In this document: piece after piece, positions 45,827-58,700 of the stretch | Layout: each line of letters starts with the position of its first letter | Numbering within the stretch: position 1 is the stretch's first letter | Assembly (NCBI GenBank): GCA_024291935.2 | Contig: CM044307.1 | Coordinates: 97,345,461 to 97,409,460, forward strand | DNA: 64,000 nt | Direction: 5' to 3' | Source: Okapia johnstoni | Taxonomy: Eukaryota; Chordata; Mammalia; Artiodactyla; Giraffidae | Notes under the pieces: model-generated | What the model was told of the DNA's origin: nothing | The model's input: only the letters and a program-made list of their open reading frames with translations | Databases searched by the model: none | Program-made: the position numbers and the translations under genes

Positions 45827-48800
45827 TTTATTCTATTTTACAAAACTGACCAGTGTTTGCATTTATAAATGATCATTAAACAGGATATTTAACTTAGATG
45901 TATAGTTAACATGCTAAAAAGTAAAAAATTTCAACTGAAGTTGTGTGGCTCATCAGTTCAAATGTTTCACGGCATTCTTTCTTTAATATTGCAATTCTCA
46001 AATAATTTTTCATGATAAATTCAGAAAGAAAGTTTTCTAAATATTTTAGAAAGTATATTCACATTCATTTTGTCATGGGTTTCTTGTGGCTTTTCTAAAT
46101 ATGTTAATCATATTAAGGAGACACTGGTCCTATACAATTTTAACAATCCATCTTCAATTAAAACTGTAACAAAACAAACAGCATGTTAAGAGTAACAAAA
46201 AGTAAATTAAATATAATAAATTCACACTATAGGTAAACAAAACAAAACCAAATTACACAATAGTGGCAGGTTATACAGGTTAAAGAATCTCTTTTTCCAC
46301 ATAGTCAAATAAGATAGAAGTTCAAATGTAAACTTAGTGATCTGTGTGGGATTCCTCCCCTCTCAGCTATGGTTCAAATTGGAAAATTTGGTATAAATGC
46401 TAATTTTAATATTTCTGTGCATTTAACATAATTCAAAATAATCTGAAGTGTCATGTATGGCTCATCAAATGTCATTATCACTGTATGTCAAACAAAAAAC
46501 CCCCAAATAGATTCATTGTTCACTAGAAATGTGAAACACTGGAAAAAAATGGAATTTTATACATTTGTTTTCTTAAATATTTGACCAAGATATTCTTTAA
46601 ATAGTTAAAACTGCCTTCTCCACATAATTTTGTGTATATATGGCATGAGTTGACACCCTAAAACAGTGTGAATTCCATCGAAAAGGCACTGTTTAACAAT
46701 ACTCAGAATAATCTGACAAGTCTACTTCAGTGACGTCTGAAAGTGAAGAATATATTTGAGATAGGTAAATGGACAAACCCTTATAAAAGTACAGCATTAC
46801 TGTTTAAATATACTATAGCTATCTAAAAGGAAAGAAAGTGACACAGAGAAATGACCCTTTTATGACAATTAAGCCTATAAACACTCTGAATCATATTACA
46901 GTTCTGTAACACAAAAATGACAAAAAATTATTTTCTTAAAGGCACAAAAGCATGAATACTAAATGAGAGTTGATTTTACAAGGCCAACTTTTTCAATGGA
47001 ATGGTAACAAAAATTACACTGTACCTTTATAAGTAATACAAAAAAAGTAGTGATATGAAATACAAATGAAATATCTACCGCTGAAACTTACTTATATCAC
47101 ACACTCTATTTATTGTCTTTTCTTGGGCCAGCTACATCTCACTAAATGGTGGATAACTGAAGGCATAGTATATTTAATAACTAAAACAAAAATGCACATG
47201 TCAATAACTATTACTTATTTAAATTTTCCAGTGAAAAAATAAAATTTTTGATCAAATGAAAAAAAGAAAAAAACTGGTGATAGGTCTTAAATCCTAGAAA
47301 CCATCGTGAGACTCTCAGATAACTGGGAACTGTAAATCACAATTTTTATGAGTCCATGTGTGAAGGAAGATTAATCTCAGCTGGAGAACATTCAAAGTCA
47401 ATTACATATACGGCTAAAAACAAAGTTCATTATGTGTTTTAAAGGATTCACATACTAAGCCTAGTGTAAGAACTGATCTAAAACTAAGCCACCAATTCCT
47501 GAGTTTTGCGTTCAGTTCACAGAAAGGAACTCATAAAACTAAAAGCATAAGACTATTAGATTAGACATATATAGATTAGACAAAGAGTAACCCTGCTCTT
47601 TCTCATGAAATAGTTTTTGACTCCTGGGAAAATAAGAACCCATAACATTTGCCCTAATAAGAAAGTTTTAAAAATAAAGAAAATAACTCCCTCTCGAGTC
47701 TTAGAGGATAACCATACAAATACAACACTAAGACCAAATAAACGTAACATACACGTAGATAAGCCTAAGGCCCCAAAAGGGAGTTACCAACAAAAAAACT
47801 TAAGTTTTCAGGGTTTAAAGATGAAATTATTTTTGTGATCAGCCAATCAACTTATATAAATTAATTCTAATTTAAGCCATTAAAAAGGATCAAGTTGTAC
47901 AATATTTACAAAATATATATTAATGAATAGGCAGTTGAGCATAATATTGGTTAACACAGAGTGAGTATAAAAATGATATCAACAAGTATGAAATACAAAC
48001 AAAAAACCCACCTGTTCTAGTGTAGTCATATTTATATTGGGTATAGGTATATCTTATTTATGTATAATCTATTTAAGAAACATTTTCACAATTGTTTTGC
48101 CAAAAAAACACGAGAAATGGCTCCTTATAAAACCTAAGGATACTAACGATCACTATATTGGTTAGGAGGAACAAAGCAGGCTCTTCTTAAGGTTTTCAGT
48201 TTTCAATAATTTAGTAAGCATTCCTTTATTGTATGTATACTTATCATGGCATAAACATTTGATTATAACTTTACTTGTGTCTCACAGTCTGTTTTTAGTC
48301 AAAGGCAAATGTAGCCAGAGCAATCATTTTCTCTCTGACCTTCATTTTCATTTCAAAATCTACTTTGGGAATTCTAAGATACATAAAATAAAAATACTAA
48401 ACTGAAAAAAAATTTTGGGAAAATGTTTGCCTGAGCCTGAACAAAAGGAACCTTGAGGAATTGTGATTTTGCCACAGACTGCAGTTACTGAGAGCAGAGG
48501 AGAACAGAGAATTAAACCTCCGGAACTTGGTGCTCTTCTTAGATGCTCAACTTATTGCACATTTTAAAGAAACCAATTTTAAAATGCATAATTACCACCA
48601 CACTAAGTGTTTTTTCTTATCACTCTTCTCTTATTTGGCTTTTGAAGTAAAATATTGGTTATATATATATATATATATACTTTTTTTCTATTCTACTGTT
48701 TCACTGAACATGCCAGAATCTAAATGAAAGCTAAAGAAAGATTTTCATAATGAAAAATCATGATTATCAGCATTTTATATGCCTACAAACATCTCTAGAA

Positions 48801-49662
48801 TTTAGCCTATGTTATTGGACCAACTGAGTTTAAAAAAATAAGAAAAAAGGACAGCAATCAAGTTTGACCACACTTTTTTCCAGCAAGTGCTTAAGTGGGT
48901 ATTATATACGTACGATAAGAAAGACAGAATCAATAGATCCAAGTAGCTGCATACCAGTTTTCTGCTGTTGATATACACATATATATATTTATACTTGTAT
49001 CTATAAATATTAAATTCTAGGGATTAAAAAAATCTTGTGTAAACTTTTGAAAAAAGCAATTTGCCACTTTGTCTCAATTTGACCACACATTTTTTTTGTT
49101 TGTTTTCTGCTTGTAAGAAGACAGTTGAGCTGAATGCTTTGGAAATGATTCTTCTTTAACAGTACAGTGTGCTGAACTATTTATGCCTACTATCCCATTA
49201 TTTCCCATTCTGTAATTCCTTACTGATAAAAGTTTTGTGCCTGTTTTATGAAGAAAATAGATTGTTACATATATAAGATTGATAGCATTTTTGTTATGAC
49301 TGACATTAATGCTATATATTTCATTACATGAACATACCATAGACTACAAAGATTACTGTAAGGTATATATAAGACACAATTGTGTATACATGTGGATTTA
49401 TTATACTCACATGTAGACACATTCTGACAAAAGCTAGAAACGTTCTGGCACTTAACACATAGTTCACTTTAATAATCAAATAGAATAGCTCTTGTTTCAG
49501 GTTAAGGATAAAAGGTATGAAAAGTCAACACTTCTACATTTATTTCTAAGGTTTTCAGTTTTAGAAATATTGTGATGTTTTAATAAAGACCAAACCAACT
49601 TCAACATTGGTCCCAGGCCAAATCTGATCATTCCAGTTCATTAACTCAATTGTAAAGGACTT
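45827..49662 (-). other. OSBPL8: Probable OSBPL8 3' UTR
   Basis: About 3.8 kb of AT-rich DNA after the stop has no coding potential and, unusually for this window, no young SINE or BovB insertion. That absence is what a selected 3' UTR would show. Candidate minus-strand AATAAA signals are at 45827-45832 and 45610-45615. The length agrees with the long 3' UTR known for this gene; the exact end is inferred. It contains a (TA)n run at 48661-48680. Confidence 0.55.
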
Positions 49663-49795
49663 CTACTTAAACATGAAGTTTATTGTAACTTGAAGCAAAA
49701 TCAGGAGAAAAATGATGATGTAGTCTTTTTGTTGAAGAAAATAATCCGTGGCAGGTGTGCTTGAAATTAAATGATTTCGAAGAGCCATAATATTT
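49663..49795 (-). CDS. OSBPL8: OSBPL8 last coding exon, C-terminal membrane anchor and stop
   Basis: Completes Arg and reads [18 protein letters not shown], then a hydrophobic segment rich in I, F and L ending NFMFK and TAG (49665-49663). The hydrophobic segment lies at the extreme C-terminus, as in a tail-anchored ER protein, matching known ORP8 topology. Acceptor TTTTTGTAG. Confidence 0.94.
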
Positions 49796-52700
49796 CTACA
49801 AAAATAAGCAACAATAAATGTAATAATTATTTATAAAAAATGATAGCAGAGAAATCACAATTTGATATATGGCCACATAATTCAACTGTATAAAATTCAA
49901 TTATATAAAGTTCAAACAGTTACCACCCCCTGAACAGGGAGCTGATTATGCTATGTGGAACCACTAGTAGGTTTTGCCTAAATCTGTACTGCACATTGTA
50001 CCAAATCTATGACTTAATGATGTGTGTTAAGCATGGCTTCCCTGATGACTCAGTGGGTAAAAAATCTGTCTGCAATGCAGGAGACAGAGGAGTTGCAGGT
50101 TTGATTCCTGGGTCGGGAAGATGTCCTGGAGAAGGAAATGGCAACCCATTCCAGTATTCTTGCCTGGGAAATCCCATGGACAGAGGAGCCAGGTGGGCTA
50201 TAGTGCAAAGGATTACAAAGAGTTGGACACGACTGAGTAACTAAGCATGTCAAGCATAATTTTTAAAGTTTGCAGACTTTAAAATATATCACCTTCTTTG
50301 TTATCACAGTGGTTTTAAAACAAAAATTTTAGCCTCTCAGTTGGTCCACTAAGCTTCTTTTATCTTTTTTTTAGGGAGACAAAGGTAGAGATGGAGAAAA
50401 ATCCTTTATTTATCAGGAAAAAAACAAATTTTATGATATTTCTAACTTGAAGAATGCTCTGTAGGCATTTCATATGCTAACAAAAATAAAACGTTAATTT
50501 AGTCACAATATAAGCTTACATTATCCTCATGCGACTCTAAATACTTTGCCTAAAACTAGCTGATCAGTGAAGATGTTTTCTTTTTATGACTTCTTTTAAA
50601 GTGTTTTCCCAGTATAGAAAAAGAAAGGAGGCAAAATGAACACGTAGGCTCATTAATTTATAAATAAATTATAAATTAATAAATTATAATTAATTTATAA
50701 TTAAATTAGGAAATGTGATCACTTTATATAAGGACTGATGATACCAAGATGCAGAAGACATGCTCCCTGCTCTAAAAGAGCTCATAGTCCAATTGGGGTG
50801 GAGTGGGAGTAGGTGAACAGACACACAATCAGCAACTCTGTAGCAGGCTGCAGCCCATGGGGTCGAGAAGACGGGACACGACTGAGCAACTTCACTTTAA
50901 CTTTTCACTTTCATGCACTGGAGAAGGAAATGGCAACCCACTCCAGTGTTCTTGCCTGGAGAATCCCAGGGATGGAAGAGTCTGGTGGGCTGCTGTCTAT
51001 GGGGTCACACAGAGTCAGACACGACTGACGCGACTTAGTAGCAGCAGCAGCAGCAGCAGCAGCAGTATCATAAGCACTCAGAAAGACTAATGGGATCCAT
51101 ACAAGCCAAGTGGGAGATTTTGAAACTCTGGGGGCGGAGAGGATGAGTGATCAGAAATGTTACAAAAAGGGTAGCATTTGAATTATATTCTGAAGAATAA
51201 ACAGGGATTTTCTTGAAGGGCAAGGTGGGAGAAAGGGCAGTTTAAAAAGTGGATTCACTATGGGTAAAGATCCAAAGACAAAAGTGTTAAGTCACGCAGT
51301 CATGTCCAACTCTTTGCAACCCCATGGACTGTAGCCCACGAGGTTCCTCTGTCCATGGAATTCTCCAGGCAAGAATACTACAGTGGGTTGCCATTCCCTT
51401 CTCCAGGGGATCTTCCCAACTCGGGGATCAAACCCAGGTCTCCTGCATTGCAGGAAGATTCACCGTCTGAACCACTAGGGAAGCCCCTATGTGAAAGGGC
51501 ACACTATATTCTGGAGATGTGGGAAGTTTCATAGAACTAGAGCACAGGGTCAGTGTAGAGGAATGGCAAGAGGTGAGGTTGAAAACAGCAACTACATATA
51601 AGCTATAAAATCACCAAGGATAGAATAAATATCTTTAAAAAAATTCCTCCAGAACGGCTAGCACTGAGTGCTGAATACACAAAAGCAGGTTAGCTAATAT
51701 AAAAAAATTTAACATCTGTTACAGCAATGGGATACAACCAATCTGAACTTGTGCTGGCCTTAGTGATAGAGCAGGATAGGAACCTTCCCTTACAAGGAAC
51801 TTCCCTAGGTGTTACAACCTCAGGTGCTGGATCATGCGGAGGTGAGTGTGGGGAAATGCAAAGGGAACACTCAAAGGTCTCACCCACTGTTACGAACGTA
51901 TTTCGACATTTCAACAACTGGTGCATTCCAATTAAAATTAGCGATGTACAAAAGACTGTGGAAGCCCTGACTTTCTCAAAAACCATCCCACTTCCGCATT
52001 TAACTCAGCTACATTCCTCGTATGCTACAGCAGTCAGATGAAGAGACTCCAATTCCAGCCTCACAGATGAGACAAAACAACCTCCCTCTCTCCCCCAGTA
52101 CTTTAGTGCCAAAGGAATTTCCTATGTTTCAGTAATCTGGTGTTAGAAGCCAGGGTTCCAGTTTAGTTTAGCAATGTTATAAAAATGTCAAGTTTACATA
52201 TGACTTCCTATGTAACAGGATTTTTAACTCCTCTGGACTCAAATGAATAGTCACTGTCAGTATAGATTACCTTTTAATTTCGTCCTGTGTTTGTTTAATA
52301 GATTCAATTGAAGTTTGAATGTCTCCCAGTTCTATCCCTTTCTTTCTTCTTGAACTTGGTTTTACTGATTGAGCTAAAAAGACATTGAGAATAAACACAG
52401 TGAAAACAGTGGACATATTTAATTATAAACAATTTACATTTCAGATTAATAATTCTCATGTAATAAAAATTTTCCTAGACATTATTTTTATGGTTTAGAG
52501 ACTAACATACTACTCCTAATACTTGGAATTTTTGAAGTTTCAATCATATTTCAAACCTAGAACACTATATATATATATTAAAAGTAACCATAAAGTAGTT
52601 ACACTTTGGGTTGAATCAGTTTTTATTTTTTAGCCAATTAAAATAGACAAAAATATTTCTTTAAAAATACATATATTAATTTGGGGGAGGTATTCTTGCC

Positions 52701-55700
52701 TACTTGTATACATATGAATAAGTCAGCTTTTTGAGCTCCCTTTTCAGTTTTTTAAAATTAACTGTTAATGTTATCTTTATTCCCTTAGTCACCTTAATTT
52801 TAAAACTTTTCTGTTGGTTTTAGTATCTCTTCTACAAATTTTTATTGTCAACCAACAAAGTGTACGGTATTTTTTTAATCCCTTCTCGTATCCATTCCTT
52901 CCTTTCCATTTTAGATCTTAACCTCTCTCCAGGTCTCAGCTATCTCATTTGTAAACTTGGGATAATAATACTACTCAAACTTACATGGTTGTAGTAATGT
53001 GCGTTGAAACCTCCAGTTTGGCCATGTACTGAATAAATGTTAGCTGATACATTATAGACAATATAGTGGAGTGGATAAGACAATGAATTAAGGAGCCAGA
53101 ATATCTGCATATATAACATATATATACTGCCTTACAGGGTATATGACCTTGGGCAGGCTAACCTGTGCCTCAGTTTCCTTTACTGTGAGATGGGAACAAC
53201 AGCAAAAGTAATATTCTCCTTTTGAGCACAATGGTATCATGTGACTCCTGCTTTTAGAAAAACTTTATTTATTTTAGTCCTCTTTTATCTTGTCCACTCA
53301 CTTGCATCCCTCAAGTCTAGACTGCTATAATTCAGTAAAAATCCTAATAATTCATCAGGGTTCCTTTCCTCTAAGAACCTTCCCTCAAACTGAATTCAGC
53401 TCCCTTTCCTTTAAACTCTTTACTATTCGTTATCTACTAATTTCTTAGCATTTACCATTTCTTCATCTCTAGTATTATTTCTGTAAAACTGAGTTCCCCA
53501 GCTTCTGTAAGCTTAGTAAAGACTACTGCTTTAAAAAAAAATTTTATTTTCTCATAACGTCTCGGACATTACCTTCATCTTTGATTACATTTCAGTGTAG
53601 TTCAAGACAGCTTATAAATTATGTGACTCAGAAATGGCACACTAGTTAATTTAGTTCATGATTTGGATATAGTTATACTTTTACTTGTCTGTGATTTCGA
53701 AATACTACAGTAACTTACTGTGAGAATGAAAAACTTCTAAAGCATGGAATCAAACCCAAAACTCAAGAAATGGTGCCTGTGCTGAATTTAGGAAATCATC
53801 AACAATTTTTCAGAAGCTAACAAGGCATAGTTGCTACTTCTACTGTGTGGTTCTTGATTTGCATGCTTCCCCTTTTTTCATTTCTACAACTTTACCTTGT
53901 GGCCTGGTTTTGAAACTTATCTATAACCTAAAAAAGCTTTTCTTGCACATCATCACTACCTCTACCAAAACTTACAAATCTTGAGTTAATATGAAAAACC
54001 ATTTTCATATATCAAACACAGTATAGTAATATCCTTTTAAAAATTTAGACTCTTTATAACCAATAGTCTGCAATAAATATTTTTACCTTCACTTCCAGAC
54101 GAGTCCTGGATATCAGGTTCTGGGGAGGAATAGCCTTTTGCCACTTTCTTCTGTTGCCTGGTTGGCTTATGTTTCATTTTTGGGACACTAACCTGAAAAC
54201 AAAAAATGTTATTATGTGAATTTGTGCTGAATTTTGTAATTAAAGATCAATGTTGTACATCTGTCAAAACTGTTCATGGGCACAATACTTAGAAATAAAA
54301 ACAAATATGAAACAGTCTAACTCAAACTTAACTAGATGTGATACACTTATACAAAGTATTTAATTTTAATAGGAAATATTAATTTGGCACAAACATTAGA
54401 GTGTAAGAAAATATACAGCCAAGTGGTTTCCTCCCCACTGTTGATCCATATACATCCAGTCTCTCCCCCACTAAAAAGATACTCAATGTTATTAGTTTGT
54501 GTATCTTTCAAGAGATATTTTTATGCACACACAAATATGAATACAGATACCCTACTTTTCTAACTGCACAGCTAGTACATCTGGTGCGATTAGAAAAGTA
54601 CACTGCCACTTCCTACTCCAGGGACCTTCCCAACCCAGGGACTGAACCCTTGTCTCCTGCGTCTCCTGCACTGGCCGGCGGCCTGTTTGCCACTAGCGCC
54701 CCCTGGGAAGCCCAAGTTAGTAGCTCTAGTTGAATGTTAGTAACAGTGCTACTTTAAGAGCATACCTATTTCCACATTACATTCTCACCGAATGATGTTG
54801 GGTTTCCAATAAAATTATTTACCTAGTTTTAATACGTTGATAATGTAGAAAGTATCTTACAATAAATGGAAATGGTATTTTTATCATGCACAGCATATTT
54901 AAACTTACTGTAAATATCTGAGTAAATGTACAAAATTCAAAAGGGTATTTAACCATCAATTAGGACTAAATTTTTCTTAGAATAAAAAACGCAAGAGAAG
55001 AAACTAGAAACATAAGGGCAAGGTAATTTATATGCTTAGAAAAACATAGAAGCAGTGTTCATAAGTCTTTATTCTTATCTGTTTACTCTTCTAAATAGAA
55101 ATTATCCCCAGTTAACTATGCCTTGAAATAATTTTGCAAATCTTACTCATGGGCTTCAAATTGAAATTTGTATAATTTTATTAGAGAAAATAAATAACAA
55201 GGCAGGTTCTGGATTCAGCCTACACTGTGCCCTCATACTTTAAGTCATGGAAACTTAAAATTTTATAACATTTAGAATCCAAATCCACATTCTTAGAGAA
55301 GTAGGTCAAATAGTAGTTCAAGAGATTGATATGGCCTGATGCAAAGATAAGGAGATTGATATGGCCTGGTGAGAAGTTATTTAAAATGAGACAGGAGTTA
55401 GTAATCTCTCAGTAGACAAGGATTTAATGTGATCAGTAAACTCTACTGTTAGGAAAAATAGATGCCCTATATGTTGCTATCATGATAGTGTTGTTAAAGG
55501 AAGAAACAAAATTTAAAATTTAAAAATAATTCTAAATTGTCGTAATGTGTATATATGTATATACACACCTATATACACACACACATAAAATTTTTTTTGG
55601 CCACTTTAGGTATACAATTCAGTTGTATTAAGTGCATTCCTAATATTTTGCAACCATCACCACTACTTCCAAACCATATTCATTATTCCAAAGAGAAACT

Positions 55701-58700
55701 TGGTAACAATTAAGCAATAACTCCCTATTCTCTCCTCTCTTCAGTTCCTAGTAACCTCTAATCTTCCTATGAATTTGCTTATATTTTATATAAGTACAAT
55801 CAAACAGTATCAATTGTTTTGTGTTTCATTTATTTCACTTAGCATGTTATTTTCAAAGTTAATTCATTATGCAGCATGTAACAGAACTTCATTCCTTTTT
55901 TTAAATGGCTGAATAATATCCTGTTGTAAACACCCACCACATTTTGTTGATCCATCTGTTGATGGACACTTGAATTGTTTCTGCCATTTGGCTATTGAGA
56001 ATAATAATGCAATGAACACTGATGTACAAGTATGTGTTTGATTCTGTTCTCAATTCTTTTGTAGTAGAATTGCTGGCTTATACAGCAACTCTATGTTAAG
56101 CGTTTTGAAGAACCACCAACTCATGCTCCAAGCAGCTGTACCACTTTATATGCCCACTGGCAATATATGAGGGTTTCAATTTCTCCACATCCTCTCAACA
56201 TGTATTTTCTATTTTTAAAATTATCATCATTCTAGTAGGTGTGTAGTGGTACCTAACCTCCTTGTAGTTTTGATTTGCATTTCCCTTATGACTAAATTTC
56301 ACTTAAATTGAAGAGTATGGGGGAAAACCACTAAACCATTCAGGTATGACCTAAATCAAATCCCTTCTGTTTATACAGTGGAAGTGAGAAATAGATTTAA
56401 GGGACTAGATCTGATAGACAGAGTGCCTGATGAACTATGGACAGAAGTTCATGACATTGTACAGGAGACACTGATCAAGAGCATCCCCAGGAAAAAGAAA
56501 TGCAAAAAAGCAAAATGGCTGTGAAAAGAAGATAAGCAAAAAGCAAAGGAGAAAAGGAAAGATATACCCATTTGAATGCAGAGTTCCAAAGAATAGCAAG
56601 GAGAGATAAGAAAGCCTTCCTCAGTGATCAGTGCAAAGAAATAGAGGAAAACAACAGAATGGGAAAGACTAGAGATCTCTTCAAGAAAATTAGAGATACC
56701 AAGAGAACTTTTCATGCAAAGATGGGATCAATAAAGGATAGAAATGGTATGGACCTGACAGAAGCAAAATATATTAAGAAGAGGTAGCAAGATAACACAG
56801 AAGAACTATACAAAAAAGACCTTCATGACCCAAATAATCACAGTGGGGTGATCATTCACCTAGAGCCAGACATCCTGGAATGTGAAGTCAAGTGGGCCTT
56901 AGGAAGCATCACTACGAACAAAGCTAGTGGAGGTGATGGAATTCCAGTTGAGCTATTTCAAATCCTCAAAGATGATGGTGTGAAAGTGCTGCACTCAATA
57001 TGCCAGCAAATTTGTAAACTCAGCAGTGGCCACAGGACTGGAAAAGGTCAGTTTTCATTCCAATCCCAAAGAAAGGCAATGCCAAAGAATGCTCAAACCC
57101 CTGCACAATTGCACTCATCTCACACGCTAGTAAAGTAATGCTCAAAATTCTCCAAGCCAGGCTTCAGCAATACGTGAACCGTGAACTTCCAGATGTTCAA
57201 GCTGGTTTTAGAAAAGGCAGAGGAACCAGAGATCAAATTGCCAACATCCATTGGATCATCGAAAAAGCAAGAGAGTTCCAGAAAAATATCTATTTCTGCT
57301 TTATTGACTATGCCAAAGCCTTTGACTGTGTGGATCACAGTAAACTGTGGGGAATTCTTAAAGAGATGGGAATACCAGACCACCTGACCTGTCTCTTGAG
57401 AAACCTGTATGCAGGTCAGGAAGCAACAGTTAGACCTGGACATGGAACAACAGACTGGTTCCAAATAGGAAAAGGAGTACGTCAAGGCTGTATATTGTCA
57501 CCCTGCTTATTTAACTTATATGCAGAGTACATCATGAGAAATGCTAGGCTGGAAGAAGCACAAGCTGGAATCAAGACTGCTGGGACAAATATCAATAACC
57601 TCAGATATGCAGATGACACCACCCTTATGGCAGAAAGCAAAGAAGAACTAAAGAGCCTCTTGATGAAAGTGAAAGAGGAGAGTGAAAAAGTTGGCTTCAA
57701 GCTCAACGTTCAGAAAACTAAGATCATGGCATCTGGTCCCATCACTTCATGACAAATACATGGGGAAACAGTGAAAACAGTGACAGACTTTTTTGGGGGG
57801 TGACTGCAGCCATGAAATTAAAAGACGCTTACTTCTTGGAAGGAAAGTTATGACCAACCTAGACAGCATATTAAAAAGCAGAGACATTACTTTGCCAAGA
57901 AAGGTCCATCTAGTCAAAGCTACGGTTTTTCCAGTAGTCATGTATGGATGTGACAGTTGGACTGTAAAGAATGCTGAGTGCCAAAGAATTGATGCTTTTG
58001 AACTGTGGTGTTGGAGAAGACTCTTGAGAGTCCCTTGGAATGCAAGGAGATCCAACCAGTCCATCCTAAAGGACATCAGTCCTGGGTGTTCATTGGAAGG
58101 ACTGATGTTGAAGCTGAAACTCCAATACTTTGGCCACCTGATGTGAAGAGCTGACTCATTTGAAAAGACCCTGATGCTGGGAAAGATTGAGGGCAGGAGG
58201 AGAAGGGGACGACAGAAGATGAGATGGTTGGATGCATCACCGACTCAATGGACATGTGTTTGGGTGAACTCCGGGAGTTGGTGATGGACAGGGAGGCCTG
58301 GCATGCTGCGGCTCATGAGGTCGCAGAGTCAGACATAACTGAGCGACTGAACTGAACTGAACTGAAAGACTAATGATGCTGAGCATCTTTTCATGTTTGT
58401 TGGACATCTGTCTATCTTCTTTGGATAAATGTCCATTCAAGTCCTTTGTTGATTTTCTACTTGGAATGTTTGTTTTTGGCTAAGTAAGTAGTTCTACATA
58501 TACCCTAGGTATTAAACTCCTACAAGATAAATTATTGCAAATATTCTCTATTGTTTTTCACTTTGATAATATCCTTTGATGCACAAAAGTATTAATCTTG
58601 ATGAAGTTCAATATATCTATTTCTTCTTGTTGTTCCTCATGCCTTTAATGTCATTGTGGGTATGTATCACTTAATTTAAAAACTATTCATACTAACAATA

